Part shown: positions 19,283-28,402 of the stretch, piece by piece
How the letters are laid out: the number at the start of each line of letters is the position of its first letter
How positions within the stretch are numbered: the first letter of the stretch is position 1
Source of the DNA: Plantibacter sp. PA-3-X8
GTDB taxonomy: Bacteria > Actinomycetota > Actinomycetes > Actinomycetales > Microbacteriaceae
NCBI RefSeq assembly: GCF_003856975.1
Contig: NZ_CP033107.1
Coordinates: forward strand, 3,410,001-3,474,000
Reading direction: 5' to 3'
DNA: 64,000 nt
Program-made: the position numbers and the translations under genes
The notes under the pieces: generated by a model
What the model was told of the DNA's origin: nothing
Database searches by the model: none
The model's input: only the letters and a program-made list of their open reading frames with translations

Positions 19283-21502
19283 CTAGCGGTGGTTGTTCTC
19301 GTGTCCGTGGCTGTGCGAGGTCGGTGCGGGCATCGACTTCTGCATCTGGACGAGGAACTCCACGTTGGACGTGGTCTCCTTCAGCTTGCCGAGGACGACC
19401 TCGAGGGCCTGCTGCTGGTCGAGGCCGGCGAGGGCACGACGCAGCTTCCAGGTGACCTTGACCTCGTCGGGGGCGAGCAGCATCTCCTCGCGGCGGGTCG
19501 AGGACGCGTTGACGTCCACGGCCGGGAAGATCCGCTTGTCGGCGAGCTGGCGCGAGAGCCGGAGCTCCGAGTTGCCGGTGCCCTTGAACTCCTCGAAGAT
19601 GACCTCGTCCATCTTGGAACCGGTCTCGACGAGCGCGGTCGCGAGGATCGTGAGGGATCCGCCGTTCTCGATGTTGCGAGCGGCACCGAAGAAACGCTTC
19701 GGCGGGTACAGCGCCGCGGCGTCGACACCGCCGGAGAGGATCCGACCCGAGGCGGGTGCGGCCAGGTTGTAGGCACGACCGAGACGCGTGATCGAGTCGA
19801 GCAGCACGACGACGTCGTGGCCGAGCTCGACGAGACGCTTGGCGCGCTCGATCGCGAGTTCGGCGACCGTCGTGTGGTCCTCGGCCGGACGGTCGAAGGT
19901 GGAGGCGATGACCTCACCCTTCACCGTGCGCTGCATGTCGGTGACCTCTTCAGGACGCTCGTCGACCAGCACGACCATGAGGTGGACCTCAGGGTTGTTG
20001 ATCGAGATCGCGTTGGCGATCTGCTGCAGGACGATGGTCTTCCCGGCCTTCGGCGGGGCGACGATCAGGCCGCGCTGGCCCTTGCCGATCGGTGCGACGA
20101 GGTCGATGATGCGCTGCGTGAGCTTCGTCTGCTCCGTCTCGAGACGGAGGCGCTCCTGCGGGTACAGCGGGGTCAGCTTGCCGAACTCGACGCGGGCGCC
20201 GGCCTCGTCGACGGACAGGCCGTTGACGGAGTCGACCTTGACGATCGCGTTGTACTTCTGGCGGCTGCTGCTGTCGTTGTCGCGCGGCTGACGGATGGCG
20301 CCGACGACGGCGTCGCCCTTGCGCAGGTGGTACTTCTTCACCTGGCCGAGGGAGACGTAGACGTCGTTGGTGCCCGGGAGGTAGCCGGAGGTGCGCACGA
20401 AGGCGTAGTTGTCGAGGACGTCGAGGATGCCGGCGACCGGGATGAGGACGTCGTCCTCGGCGATCTCAGGCTCGACGTCGTCGTTCTGCACGGATCCGCG
20501 ACGCTTGCGGTCGCGATAGCGGCTCCGGCCGCCACGACCCTCGGAGTCGTCGCCCGGTGCGCCCTGGTTGCCCTGACCGCCCTGGTTGCCGCGGTTCTGC
20601 CCCTGCTGCTCCTGCTTGGCGTCGGCCTTCTGGCCGCCGTCGGCGTTCTGGCCACCGTTGTTCTGGTTGCCGTTGTTCTGGCCACCGTTGTTCTGGTTGC
20701 GGCCTCGGCCACGACCGCGGCGCCCGCCGGACGACTGGCCGTCCTGCTGCTCGCCGTCCTGGGTGTCGTCGGCGTCCGTGTTCGCGGCGTCGTCGTTCGA
20801 GTCCTGCTCGGAGGCGTTCTGTGCGGCGCGGTTCTGCTCGCCGCCGGCCTGCTCGCCGGTGCCCTGCTCAGCCGTGTTCTGCTCGGCGTCGTCGGCGTTG
20901 CGGTCGCGATCGCGTCCGCGACCACGGCGGTTGCCGCGCGAACGCCTCGGCGTCTGCTCGGGGGTCGTTTCGTCGGCGCTCGGCGACTCGGCGGTCGCGG
21001 CAGCGTCATCGGACTGCTCGGCGGGAGCCGCGTCGGCCGGAGCGGACGGTGCCTCGGCCTCGACCGGGGCGGGCGCTGCAGCCGGCGCAGCCGGTGCCTC
21101 GACGACGGGGGCGCCGACGATCGGGGTCGCGTTCGGGGCGACGGTGGCCGTCGTGGCCCGGCGGGACTTGCGTCGCGCCGGCGGGGCCGCCTTCTCGGCA
21201 CCGAAGGCCTGGTCGAGCGCGAGGTCGAGCTCGGGCAGCTTGGACTGCACCGGTGCCTCCGGCGCGACTTCGAGCGCGGAGACCGACTCGATCACGTCGG
21301 CGGTCTCGGTAGCCGCGGCGTCGGTGTCGGTGTCGGTGCTGTTCTGGATGTTCTGGATGGCTTCGACCAGCTCGCCCTTGCGGAGCTTCGAAGCTCCGGC
21401 CACTCCGAGAGCGGCGGCGAGACGCTGCAGGTCGGCGACCTTGAGCGTCTTCGGGTCGGCATCCAGCGAGACGCCTGAGGCGCCTTCGTTGACGTCTGTC
21501 AC
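19283..21502 (-). CDS. rho: Transcription termination factor Rho with a long low-complexity insertion
   Basis: A 739-residue hexameric RNA helicase that terminates transcription. Residues 15-52 form the Rho N-terminal helical domain ([16 protein letters not shown]). Residues about 105-345 are an insertion rich in Ala/Pro, then Arg, Asp, Asn, Gln and Gly. The RNA-binding cold-shock-like domain spans about 350-425 ([20 protein letters not shown]). The ATPase core has VAPPKAGKT (481-489) and [18 protein letters not shown]. coli Rho is 419 residues, so nearly all the extra length is the insertion. GTG 21502 has AAGGGAAGGAAG upstream. The insertion is known in actinobacterial Rho; the Asn/Gln-rich part is unusually pronounced here. 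Confidence 0.97.
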   Translation of the reverse strand: MTDVNEGASGVSLDADPKTLKVADLQRLAAALGVAGASKLRKGELVEAIQNIQNSTDTDTDAAATETADVIESVSALEVAPEAPVQSKLPELDLALDQAFGAEKAAPPARRKSRRATTATVAPNATPIVGAPVVEAPAAPAAAPAPVEAEAPSAPADAAPAEQSDDAAATAESPSADETTPEQTPRRSRGNRRGRGRDRDRNADDAEQNTAEQGTGEQAGGEQNRAAQNASEQDSNDDAANTDADDTQDGEQQDGQSSGGRRGRGRGRNQNNGGQNNGNQNNGGQNADGGQKADAKQEQQGQNRGNQGGQGNQGAPGDDSEGRGGRSRYRDRKRRGSVQNDDVEPEIAEDDVLIPVAGILDVLDNYAFVRTSGYLPGTNDVYVSLGQVKKYHLRKGDAVVGAIRQPRDNDSSSRQKYNAIVKVDSVNGLSVDEAGARVEFGKLTPLYPQERLRLETEQTKLTQRIIDLVAPIGKGQRGLIVAPPKAGKTIVLQQIANAISINNPEVHLMVVLVDERPEEVTDMQRTVKGEVIASTFDRPAEDHTTVAELAIERAKRLVELGHDVVVLLDSITRLGRAYNLAAPASGRILSGGVDAAALYPPKRFFGAARNIENGGSLTILATALVETGSKMDEVIFEEFKGTGNSELRLSRQLADKRIFPAVDVNASSTRREEMLLAPDEVKVTWKLRRALAGLDQQQALEVVLGKLKETTSNVEFLVQMQKSMPAPTSHSHGHENNHR
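20645..20700 (-). repeat. Tandem repeat within rho (30-bp period)
   Basis: 26 identical bases at 20645-20670 and 20675-20700 encode repeated Asn/Gln/Gly blocks (NQNNGGQ) of the Rho insertion. A 30-base period keeps the frame, so the copy number could change without inactivating the gene. Confidence 0.75.
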
Positions 21503-21524
21503 GTGTGTCTTCCTTCCCTTGCGT

Positions 21525-21542
21525 CGAGACAGAGCTGTCTCG
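21525..21542 (-). promoter_or_regulatory. Palindrome in the rho leader
   Basis: CGAGACAG and CTGTCTCG form a perfect inverted repeat 22 bases upstream of the rho GTG and just before its Shine-Dalgarno. Rho is autoregulated in several bacteria; this hairpin or operator is a candidate element. The remaining part of the 232-base gap to thrB holds an AT-richer patch at about 21686-21725 that could carry a promoter. Confidence 0.4.
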
Positions 21543-21734
21543 CGCAGGCGGCGATCGCACCGGAATCCTGTGCGGCGGGTGGGTGATGTTCACACGACGC
21601 AGAGCCTGTGCGGATAGCCCGGTGCGACGACCCGGCGGAGCGCTGCTCAGCAGGATGGAAACACGGTGGGACCCGAACAGACGCGATCAATTGGTGCGAA
21701 AGCGATGATTGTGCGGAATTGCCCCGGAAGCCGG

Positions 21735-22691
21735 TTACGCCGAAGAGGCGGGGTGGGCCGGGTGCCCTCCCACTGTAGCACCCTTGAAGTCGACCGCGAG
21801 CATGAGCGACTGCCACGGCGTGGTGGCGTGCTCGGCGACCAGCGCAGTGGCTTCGAGGCGTCGTCCGGGATCGTCCGCGAGCACGAGGATCGACGGACCG
21901 GCGCCGGACACGACGGCGGCGAACCCGTGCTCGCGCAGCACCGTGATGAGGGTGTTCGTCTCGGGCATCGCGGCGGCGCGGTAGCTCTGGTGGAGCCGGT
22001 CCTCGGTGGCCGCGAGCAGGAGCTCCGGGCTCTGCGTGAGCGCGGCGACGAGGAGCGCCGAACGCGAGACGTTGAACGCCGCGTCGGCGTGTGGCACGTT
22101 GGCGGGCTGCAGGCTGCGGGCGAGTTCCGTGGACATCGTGTGCTCGGGGACGAGCACGAGCGGCGAGACCCCGCGATGCACGATGAGCTTCTTGTGCTGC
22201 GGGCCGTCGTCCGTCGTCCACGCGATCGTCAGGCCGCCGAACAGCGCCGGAGCGACGTTGTCGGGGTGACCCTCCATCTCCGTCGCGAGCCGGAGGAGGT
22301 CGTCCGGTCCGAGCTCGACCCGACCCTCGAGGAGCCCCTTCGCCGCCATGATGCCGGAGACGATCGCGGCGCCCGAGGAACCGAGGCCGCGGCCATGCGG
22401 GATGACGTTCCGCGCGACGACGTCGAGACCGGGGAGGTCGTGGCCGTAGGCACGAAGAGCGTGTGCGATCGCGGTGATCACGAGGTTGGACGCGTCGGTC
22501 GGCACCTCGCCGGCGCCGACACCGATGACCTCCACGAACACGCCAGGCTCCTCGCGGACCGTGACGGTCAGCTCGTCGTACAGGGCGAGCGCCAGACCGA
22601 GCGTGTCGAAGCCGGGGCCGAGGTTGGCGGTGGTCGCCGGCACCTTCACGGTGACGGTGCGTCCGATCGCAAGCGGTTCGGTGTGACTCAT
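21735..22691 (-). CDS. thrB: Homoserine kinase
   Basis: A 318-residue GHMP kinase that phosphorylates homoserine on the way to threonine. Motif 1 is VKVPATTANLGPGFD (residues 16-30), the ATP loop is IPHGRGLGSSGAAIV near 92-106, and motif 3 is VVSGAGPSILVL near 265. Length is typical. It follows hom after 65 bases. thrC, which in many actinobacteria lies between hom and thrB, is not here. The start ATG 22691 has only a weak upstream AGG. Confidence 0.95.
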   Translation of the reverse strand: MSHTEPLAIGRTVTVKVPATTANLGPGFDTLGLALALYDELTVTVREEPGVFVEVIGVGAGEVPTDASNLVITAIAHALRAYGHDLPGLDVVARNVIPHGRGLGSSGAAIVSGIMAAKGLLEGRVELGPDDLLRLATEMEGHPDNVAPALFGGLTIAWTTDDGPQHKKLIVHRGVSPLVLVPEHTMSTELARSLQPANVPHADAAFNVSRSALLVAALTQSPELLLAATEDRLHQSYRAAAMPETNTLITVLREHGFAAVVSGAGPSILVLADDPGRRLEATALVAEHATTPWQSLMLAVDFKGATVGGHPAHPASSA

Positions 22692-22756
22692 AGGGATGCC
22701 TGCAATCTGGTGAGAGGTCGTCGAGCGACGCGGTCGGTGGTCGTGCGGTTCGGCAC

Positions 22757-24076
22757 CTACTCGGCTCCTTCGACCCGGAGCACGGACACGACCCGCTCGA
22801 CGTGGGCGTTCGAGGCGAGCTGCTCGACGGTGGCCGCGAGGGCCGATTCGAGCGCCCGGTGGGTGCCGATGACCAGGGTAGCGGTCGACAGCGTCCCGTC
22901 CGAGGAGGCCACGGACTGCTGGAAGGTCTCGACCGAGACGCCGCCGTCGCTGAGGATCCCCGCGACCGCGGCGAGCACGCCGGGTTCGTCGGCCACCTCG
23001 AGGGTGACCTGGTATCGCGTCGTGACACGGCCGATCTCGAGGACCGGCAGGTCGGCGTGCGTGGACTCGCCGACACCGGGGCCGCCGGCGACGTGACGAC
23101 GGGCCGCCGAGACGAGATCGCCGAGCACCGCGGAGGCGGTCTCCTTGCCACCGGCGCCGGCGCCGTAGAACATCAGGCTCCCGGCGTTCTCGGCCTCCAC
23201 GAACACGGCGTTGTTGCCGCCGTGCACGGCGGCGAGCGGGTGCTCCCGACCGATGAGCGCCGGGTAGACGCGGGCGGACAGGCCCTCCTCGCCGGTCGTC
23301 TCGTCGACGATCCGCTCCGCGATCGCGAGCAGCTTGATGACGTAGCCCTCGCTGCGGGCGAGGTCGACCTGCGCCTTCGTGATCCCGGTGATGCCTTCAC
23401 GGTGGACGGCCTCGACGGGGACGGTGGTGTGGAAGGCGAGACTCGCCAGGATGGTCGCCTTCTGCGCCGCGTCGTAGCCCTCGACGTCGAGGGTCGGGTC
23501 GGCTTCGAGGTACCCGAGCTCGCTCGCGACGGCTGCCGCATCCTCCATCGTGTCGCCGAAGCGGTCCATCCGGTCGAGCATGTAGTTCGTGCTGCCGTTG
23601 ACGATGCCGAGCACCCGGTTGATGCGGTCGCCCGCAAGGCTCTCCCGCAGGGGTCGGATGATCGGGATCGCCGCGGCGACGGCCGCCTCGTAGTACAGCT
23701 GGGCGCCGACCTGCTCAGCGGCGTCGAACAGTTCAGGGCCGTGCGTCGCGAGCAGCGCCTTGTTGGCGGTGACGATGTCGGCGCCGGCGTTGATGGCCTG
23801 CAGGATGTGGCTGCGCGCCGGCTCGATGCCGCCGATGAGCTCGATCACGATGTCGGCGCTCAGGATGAGCTGCTCGGCATCGGTCGTGTACAGCTCCTTC
23901 GGCAGGTCGACGTCGCGAGGTGCGTCGACGTCGCGCACGGCGATGCCGATGAGCTCGAGGCTCGCTCCGGCTCGGGACGCCAGTTCGTCGGCGTGCTCGA
24001 GCAGCAGACGCGCCACCTGCGAGCCCACCGATCCGGCGCCCAGCAGGGCGACCTTCAGTCCGCGGTATTCGATCAT
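22757..24076 (-). CDS. hom: Homoserine dehydrogenase
   Basis: A 439-residue NAD(P)-dependent enzyme that reduces aspartate semialdehyde to homoserine, the branch point toward Thr and Met. Rossmann motif: KVALLGAGSVGSQVARLL (residues 8-25). Catalytic-domain signatures are VNGSTNYMLDRM and DVEGYDAAQKATILASLAFH with the essential Lys. The C-terminal 85 residues form an ACT domain (TLEVADEPGVLAAVAGIL), the usual site of threonine feedback. ATG 24076 overlaps the lysA stop by 4 bases, so lysA and hom are coupled. Confidence 0.96.
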   Translation of the reverse strand: MIEYRGLKVALLGAGSVGSQVARLLLEHADELASRAGASLELIGIAVRDVDAPRDVDLPKELYTTDAEQLILSADIVIELIGGIEPARSHILQAINAGADIVTANKALLATHGPELFDAAEQVGAQLYYEAAVAAAIPIIRPLRESLAGDRINRVLGIVNGSTNYMLDRMDRFGDTMEDAAAVASELGYLEADPTLDVEGYDAAQKATILASLAFHTTVPVEAVHREGITGITKAQVDLARSEGYVIKLLAIAERIVDETTGEEGLSARVYPALIGREHPLAAVHGGNNAVFVEAENAGSLMFYGAGAGGKETASAVLGDLVSAARRHVAGGPGVGESTHADLPVLEIGRVTTRYQVTLEVADEPGVLAAVAGILSDGGVSVETFQQSVASSDGTLSTATLVIGTHRALESALAATVEQLASNAHVERVVSVLRVEGAE

Positions 24077-25479
24077 TCCGTGTCCAATCCCGCATCGCGG
24101 CTGAGGAGGTCGTGCTCGGTCTCGCCCCGCACGATGACGCGGGCCGCGCCACCCGACACGGCGACGACGGCCGGGCGACCGAGGTAGTTGTAGTTGCTCG
24201 CGAGGGACCAGCAGTAGGCCCCGGTCGCGGGGACGGCCAGGAGGTCGCCGTCGCGGACGTCCGCCGGCAGGTAGTCGGCGTTCACGACGATGTCGCCCGA
24301 CTCACAGTGCTTGCCGGCGATCCGGACGAGCGCGGGGGACGCGTCGCTCACGCGATCGGCGATCCGGACCGTGTAGTCCGCGCCGTACAACGACGGCCGG
24401 GCGTTGTCGCTCATCCCACCGTCGACGCTGACGTAGCGGCGGACGGCCGTCTCGCCCTCGTCGTTCCAGGCGACCACGACGTCCTTGATCGTGCCGACCT
24501 CGTAGAGCGTGATGCCGGCGCCGCCGATGATCGCGCGTCCCGGTTCGAAGGCGAGCTTCGGGATCCGGACGCCGTGGAGGTCGGCCGCAGCCTGGACACC
24601 GGCGAGGATGTCCGCCGCGAGCTGCTCGATCGGCGTCGGGTCGTCGGCGCTGGTGTAGGCGATGCCGAAGCCACCACCGAGGTTGAGCTCGGGCACGGGG
24701 CCGCCCTCGAGCAGGCGCGCGTGCACGGCGAGCAGGCGTGCGGCGGATTCGGCGAACCCGTCGGACCCGAAGATCTGCGAGCCGATGTGGCAGTGGAGTC
24801 CGAGGAAGTCGAGCGAGGCGTGGGACCGGATGCGCGCGACGGCGTCGGCGGCGTCCTCGAGCGGCAGGCCGAACTTCTGGTCCTCGTGGGCGGTCGCGAG
24901 GTACTCGTGCGTGTGGGCGTGGACGCCGCTGTTCACGCGCAGGCGCACCGACTGGACCCGGCCGGCGCGCTCTGCCGCCGCGGCGACGCGGTCGATCTCG
25001 GTGAGGCTGTCGAGCACGATGGCGCCGATCCCGACGCCCACGGCTCGCTCGATCTCCGCGACCGACTTGTTGTTGCCGTGGAAGCCCAGCTGGGCCGGAT
25101 CGGTTCCGGCGGCGAGTGCGACGGCGAGTTCTCCGCCGCTGCAGATGTCGATGCGGAGGCCCTCCGCCGTCATCCACCGCGCGACCTCGGTCGAGAGGAA
25201 CGCCTTCCCCGCGTAGTAGACGGCGACACTCGTGCCGCGGGCGGCCGCCTCACGCTCGAACGCCTCTCGCAGCGTGCGGGCGCGGGCCCGCGCGTCGTCC
25301 TCGTCGACGACGTAGAGCGGCGTGCCGAAGCGCTCCTGGAGCGCGCGGACGTCGACGCCGCCGAGCTGCAGGAGGCCGTCAGCGTCACGGGCGGCCGACG
25401 CCGGCCACACGGCCGGATCGAGCGCGTTCGGATCGACGGGCTCGGCGAGCCAGTCGGGGGCGAGGGGGTTTCTGGCCAC
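24073..25479 (-). CDS. lysA: Diaminopimelate decarboxylase
   Basis: A 468-residue PLP enzyme that converts meso-diaminopimelate to lysine. PLP Lys is in VYYAGKAF (near residue 80); other marks are LHCHIGSQIF, EPGRAIIGG (phosphate loop) and GKHCESGDI, which carries the catalytic Cys. The start is GTG 25479, with CAGGACA upstream; this gives VARNPLAPDWL, whereas the longer frame to 25683 lacks family character. The leader upstream is 323 bases, with a promoter candidate at 25720. It is first in the lysA-hom-thrB unit. Confidence 0.95.
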   Translation of the reverse strand: MARNPLAPDWLAEPVDPNALDPAVWPASAARDADGLLQLGGVDVRALQERFGTPLYVVDEDDARARARTLREAFEREAAARGTSVAVYYAGKAFLSTEVARWMTAEGLRIDICSGGELAVALAAGTDPAQLGFHGNNKSVAEIERAVGVGIGAIVLDSLTEIDRVAAAAERAGRVQSVRLRVNSGVHAHTHEYLATAHEDQKFGLPLEDAADAVARIRSHASLDFLGLHCHIGSQIFGSDGFAESAARLLAVHARLLEGGPVPELNLGGGFGIAYTSADDPTPIEQLAADILAGVQAAADLHGVRIPKLAFEPGRAIIGGAGITLYEVGTIKDVVVAWNDEGETAVRRYVSVDGGMSDNARPSLYGADYTVRIADRVSDASPALVRIAGKHCESGDIVVNADYLPADVRDGDLLAVPATGAYCWSLASNYNYLGRPAVVAVSGGAARVIVRGETEHDLLSRDAGLDTE

Positions 25480-25802
25480 GGGGGTGTCCTGAGTCCTGTT
25501 GAGCGGAAAAGGAGGTTCTCGTTGGGCGAGCGGACCCGGTTTGGCCCCTGAAGCACCGATTTGTAGAGCACCGAAGAAGGTGGATGCGCACGACCCGGTG
25601 GTTGGTGATCCCGGTCGTCCGCACCCATCGTCGCTCGGTTGGAACGACTGAGGTGGAACACGGGCCTGGAGGCCCGGCGGCACACCTCACCGCCCGGTCG
25701 GAGCAGTGGGTGTGTGGAAAGTCTAGCGAGACGCGCGTGCCCGTGCAGCATCGTGACGTCGGGTGGCCCGCTCCCCTCCGCCGCCGGGTGGCGGGGCGAG
25801 GT
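25480..25802 (-). promoter_or_regulatory. 323-base intergenic leader upstream of lysA
   Basis: The gap holds a candidate lysA promoter (25720-25725) and about 234 bases of leader. It contains a perfect hairpin CGGGCCT/AGGCCCG (25661-25676) and an AACCTCCTTTTCC stretch near 25510-25522 (minus sense) that is complementary to a Shine-Dalgarno. No known lysine riboswitch or T-box pattern was recognised. A small GC hairpin (CCGCC/GGCGG) near 25781-25795 follows the LmeA-like gene and could act as a weak terminator. Confidence 0.5.
25720..25725 (-). promoter_or_regulatory. Candidate -10 element of lysA-hom-thrB
   Basis: TAGACT on the minus strand; TGCACG lies about 16 bases further upstream as a weak -35. 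Transcription would start near 25713. Confidence 0.45.
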
Positions 25803-26570
25803 TCAGTCGCAGCTGCCGAGCGTCTGCAGCGACGCCTCGTCGAGGCGGAGCGTCGTCGAGGTCAGGGTGGCGGTCGCCGCCTCCGGCGTCACCGCGAGTC
25901 CATCGAGGTCGACCCCCTCCGGCAGGTATTGGGCGACGCAGATGCTGGGCGGGTCGCCCTGCAGGAAGCCGGTCACGAGCGCCCGTAGGTCGATGACGCC
26001 GAGGAGGCCGGTGTCGACGTTCACGGACGTCGGCATCAGGTTCACGCGGTCGGCCGTGGTGGTCGGTGCCACGGAGAAGTCGTACGGGATCGTGAACCCG
26101 AGGACGGTCGCCTCGCCTGCGTACCCGATCTCGTCGTCGCCGAGGGTGAGCGTGCCCGGGAGCCCGGCCGTCTTGGCGAGGTCCGCCGCTCCGGCAGCGT
26201 CGATCCTGATGGTCGCCACCACCCGACCGATGGTCTGCTGCGGGTCGAGGGGGACCCGGTCCGCGCTGACCCGGAGGTCCAGCGGGACGCCGTCGACGCT
26301 CGCGTCCGGTGCACGCAGGTCGACGTGCTCGAACGTTCCGGTGAGGTACTGGGCGATGACCGAGGCACCGCCGATCGACACGGCGACGTCCGCGTCGACG
26401 TTGTCGGGCAGACTCTGCTCGATCCGCGTCGCGACGCGCTCTTCGGCGACACCGCGCACGATCGCGTCGGCGATCAGGAACGCGCCGACGAGGACGACGA
26501 GCACCCCGACGACGATGACGATCGGAGCCCAGGGACGCCTGCGCTTACCCGACGGTTGCTGCTCACTCAT
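25803..26570 (-). CDS. LmeA-like (DUF2993) membrane-anchored phospholipid-binding protein
   Basis: A 255-residue protein with a basic N-terminus (KRRR), one signal-anchor helix (about residues 16-35) and an exported beta-rich domain. The pattern (IEQSLPDNVDADVAV, then GTFEHVDLRAPDASVDGVPLDL, ending with a Cys-containing tail) is that of DUF2993/LmeA, an envelope protein linked to lipomannan elongation in mycobacteria. The role here is inferred from the family only. ATG 26570 is preceded at six bases by TACCCT, so it is likely a leaderless monocistronic unit, insulated by the argS terminator. Confidence 0.8.
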   Translation of the reverse strand: MSEQQPSGKRRRPWAPIVIVVGVLVVLVGAFLIADAIVRGVAEERVATRIEQSLPDNVDADVAVSIGGASVIAQYLTGTFEHVDLRAPDASVDGVPLDLRVSADRVPLDPQQTIGRVVATIRIDAAGAADLAKTAGLPGTLTLGDDEIGYAGEATVLGFTIPYDFSVAPTTTADRVNLMPTSVNVDTGLLGVIDLRALVTGFLQGDPPSICVAQYLPEGVDLDGLAVTPEAATATLTSTTLRLDEASLQTLGSCD

Positions 26571-26576
26571 GTTCCG

Positions 26577-26582
26577 AGGGTA
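26577..26582 (-). promoter_or_regulatory. -10 element for a leaderless LmeA-like transcript
   Basis: TACCCT on the minus strand ends exactly six bases before ATG 26570. Confidence 0.55.
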
Positions 26583-26608
26583 GCGAACCGTCGTCGGCAG
26601 GAGGACGC

Positions 26609-26651
26609 CGCGAGCGCAGGACCGTTCCCGAGGAACCGTCCTGCGCTCGCG
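26609..26651 (-). terminator. Terminator of argS
   Basis: 20-base arms (26609-26628 and 26632-26651) pair with a single mismatch around a 3-base loop, 22 bases past the argS stop. It is one of the strongest hairpins in the window. Confidence 0.88.
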
Positions 26652-26673
26652 CGGATCTCCTGCTGTAGGGAAG

Positions 26674-28344
26674 CTACATGCGCTCCGGCGCGGAGACGCC
26701 GAGGAGCGCCAGCCCGTTGCGGATGACGGTGCCGGTCGCGTCGTTCAGCCAGAGGCGCGTGCGGTGCAGGTCGGTGACCGGCTCCTCCCCCATCGGGACG
26801 ACCCGGCAGCTGTCGTACCACTTGTGGTACAGGCTCGCGGTCTCCTCCAGGTGCCGGGCGACGCGGTGCGGCTCGCGCAGCTGTGCGGCCTGCGCGACGA
26901 TCCGCGGGAATTCCTGGAGGACGCCGAGGAGCGCCGACTCCGTCTCGTGGACGAGCAGCTCCGGAGCGAAGGCGCTGCGGTCGACCCCGGCCGAGGCGGC
27001 GTTGCGCGCCACCGAGTTCGTGCGGGCGTGGGCGTACTGGACGTAGAACACGGGGTTGTCGTTCGTCCGGCTGCGGAGCTGCTCCGGGTCGAGGGCCAAC
27101 GGCGAATCGGCCGGGTAGCGACCGAGCGAGTACCGCAGGGCGTCCGTCCCGATCCAGGCCTGCAGGTCGTCCAGCTCGATGATGTTGCCGGCCCGCTTGG
27201 AGAGTCGGGCGCCGTTCACGCTCACGAGCTGCCCGATGAGCACCTCGATGTCGCGGTCCGGGTCGTCTCCGGCCGCGCCAGCGAGCGCCTTCAACCGGTG
27301 GACGTACCCGTGGTGGTCGGCACCGAGCAGGTAGATCTTGTGCTGGAAGCCGCGGTCGCCCTTGTTCAGGTAGTACGCGGCGTCGGCGGCGAAGTAGGTG
27401 TAGACGCCGTTGGAGCGACGGATGACGCGGTTCTTGTCGTCGCCGAAGTCCGTCGTGCGCACCCAGACGGCGCCCTCCTCGTCGAACACGTGCCCCTGCT
27501 CGCGCAAGCGGTCCACGGCCTGGTCGATGAGGCTCGTGCCGTCCTCGCCCGTCGCGTGCAGCGTGCGCTCGCTGAACCAGACGTCGAAGTGGACGTTGAA
27601 GCGCTCGAGGGACGCGCGGATCTCACCGAGCTGCAGGGCGTAGGCGCGTTCCCGCGCGACCTCACGGGCGTCCGGACGCTCGAGGAGGTCGGGGATCTCG
27701 GCCAGCACGGTCTTCGCGAGGTCGCCGATGTACGCCCCGGGATAGCCGCCCTCGGGGGTCGGCTCGCCCTTGGCCGCGGCGAGGATCGAGTCCGCGAAGG
27801 TGTCCATCTGGTTGCCGGCGTCGTTGATGTAGTACTCGCTGACGAGCGTCGCACCGGACGCGCTCAGGACGCGGGCCAGGGAGTCGCCGAGCGCGGCCCA
27901 GCGCGTGTGGCCGATGTGGAGCGGGCCGGTCGGGTTGGCCGAGACGAACTCGATGTTGATGGTCTGACCGGCGAGGCTGTCGTTGCGACCGAACGCGTCA
28001 CCGGCGTCGACGATCACCTTCGCGAGCGCACCCGCGGCAGCGGCGTCGAGGCGCACGTTGATGAACCCGGGACCGGCGACCTCGACCGAGGCGACGCCGT
28101 CGACCTGCACGAGCGCGTCGGCGAACTCCTGCGCGAGCTCGCGCGGGTTCGCCCCCACGCGCTTCGCGAGCTTCATCGCGATGTTGCAGGCCCAGTCGCC
28201 GTGATCGCGGTTCTTCGGACGCTCCAGCACCACGTCGTCGACCGACACCGCGACCTCGTCGGTGATGCCCGCCGCCTCGCGTCGTCGTTCGACGATCGGA
28301 ACGACGATGGCGTGCAGGGCGGAGGCGAGGTCTTCAGGAGTCAC
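26674..28344 (-). CDS. argS: Arginyl-tRNA synthetase
   Basis: A 556-residue class I synthetase that charges tRNA-Arg. HIGH motif: [18 protein letters not shown] near residue 130. The N-terminal Add-1 domain for tRNA recognition spans about 1-105, and the C-terminal DALR anticodon-binding domain covers the last 120 residues ([27 protein letters not shown]). The KMSKS equivalent is [12 protein letters not shown]. The start GTG 28344 is preferred over an extension to 28383 because a near-perfect TAGAAT lies 8 bases upstream. argS ahead of lysA is a conserved actinobacterial pairing. Confidence 0.96.
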   Translation of the reverse strand: MTPEDLASALHAIVVPIVERRREAAGITDEVAVSVDDVVLERPKNRDHGDWACNIAMKLAKRVGANPRELAQEFADALVQVDGVASVEVAGPGFINVRLDAAAAGALAKVIVDAGDAFGRNDSLAGQTINIEFVSANPTGPLHIGHTRWAALGDSLARVLSASGATLVSEYYINDAGNQMDTFADSILAAAKGEPTPEGGYPGAYIGDLAKTVLAEIPDLLERPDAREVARERAYALQLGEIRASLERFNVHFDVWFSERTLHATGEDGTSLIDQAVDRLREQGHVFDEEGAVWVRTTDFGDDKNRVIRRSNGVYTYFAADAAYYLNKGDRGFQHKIYLLGADHHGYVHRLKALAGAAGDDPDRDIEVLIGQLVSVNGARLSKRAGNIIELDDLQAWIGTDALRYSLGRYPADSPLALDPEQLRSRTNDNPVFYVQYAHARTNSVARNAASAGVDRSAFAPELLVHETESALLGVLQEFPRIVAQAAQLREPHRVARHLEETASLYHKWYDSCRVVPMGEEPVTDLHRTRLWLNDATGTVIRNGLALLGVSAPERM

Positions 28345-28352
28345 GAGGAGCG

Positions 28353-28358
28353 ATTCTA
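28353..28358 (-). promoter_or_regulatory. -10 element of argS
   Basis: TAGAAT on the minus strand, ending 8 bases before GTG 28344, gives a leaderless or nearly leaderless transcript. Confidence 0.6.
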
Positions 28359-28402
28359 CCCGGGCGCGTCGCACCGGTGACACGGCGGCCTCGGGGCGAC
28401 CG

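Noticed and set aside
20645..20700. CRISPR-like short repeats
   Set aside because: Only two copies with a 4-base spacer inside a coding gene; explained by repeated Asn/Gln codons. No CRISPR array was seen anywhere.
19139..21478. 779-codon plus-strand frame opposite rho
   Set aside because: Mirror of the rho low-complexity region; hydrophobic-looking Val/Leu/Ala runs arise from Asn/Gln/Gly codons on the other strand.
25480..25802. Lysine riboswitch or T-box upstream of lysA
   Set aside because: None of the conserved elements of these classes was found; only a generic hairpin and a promoter candidate.
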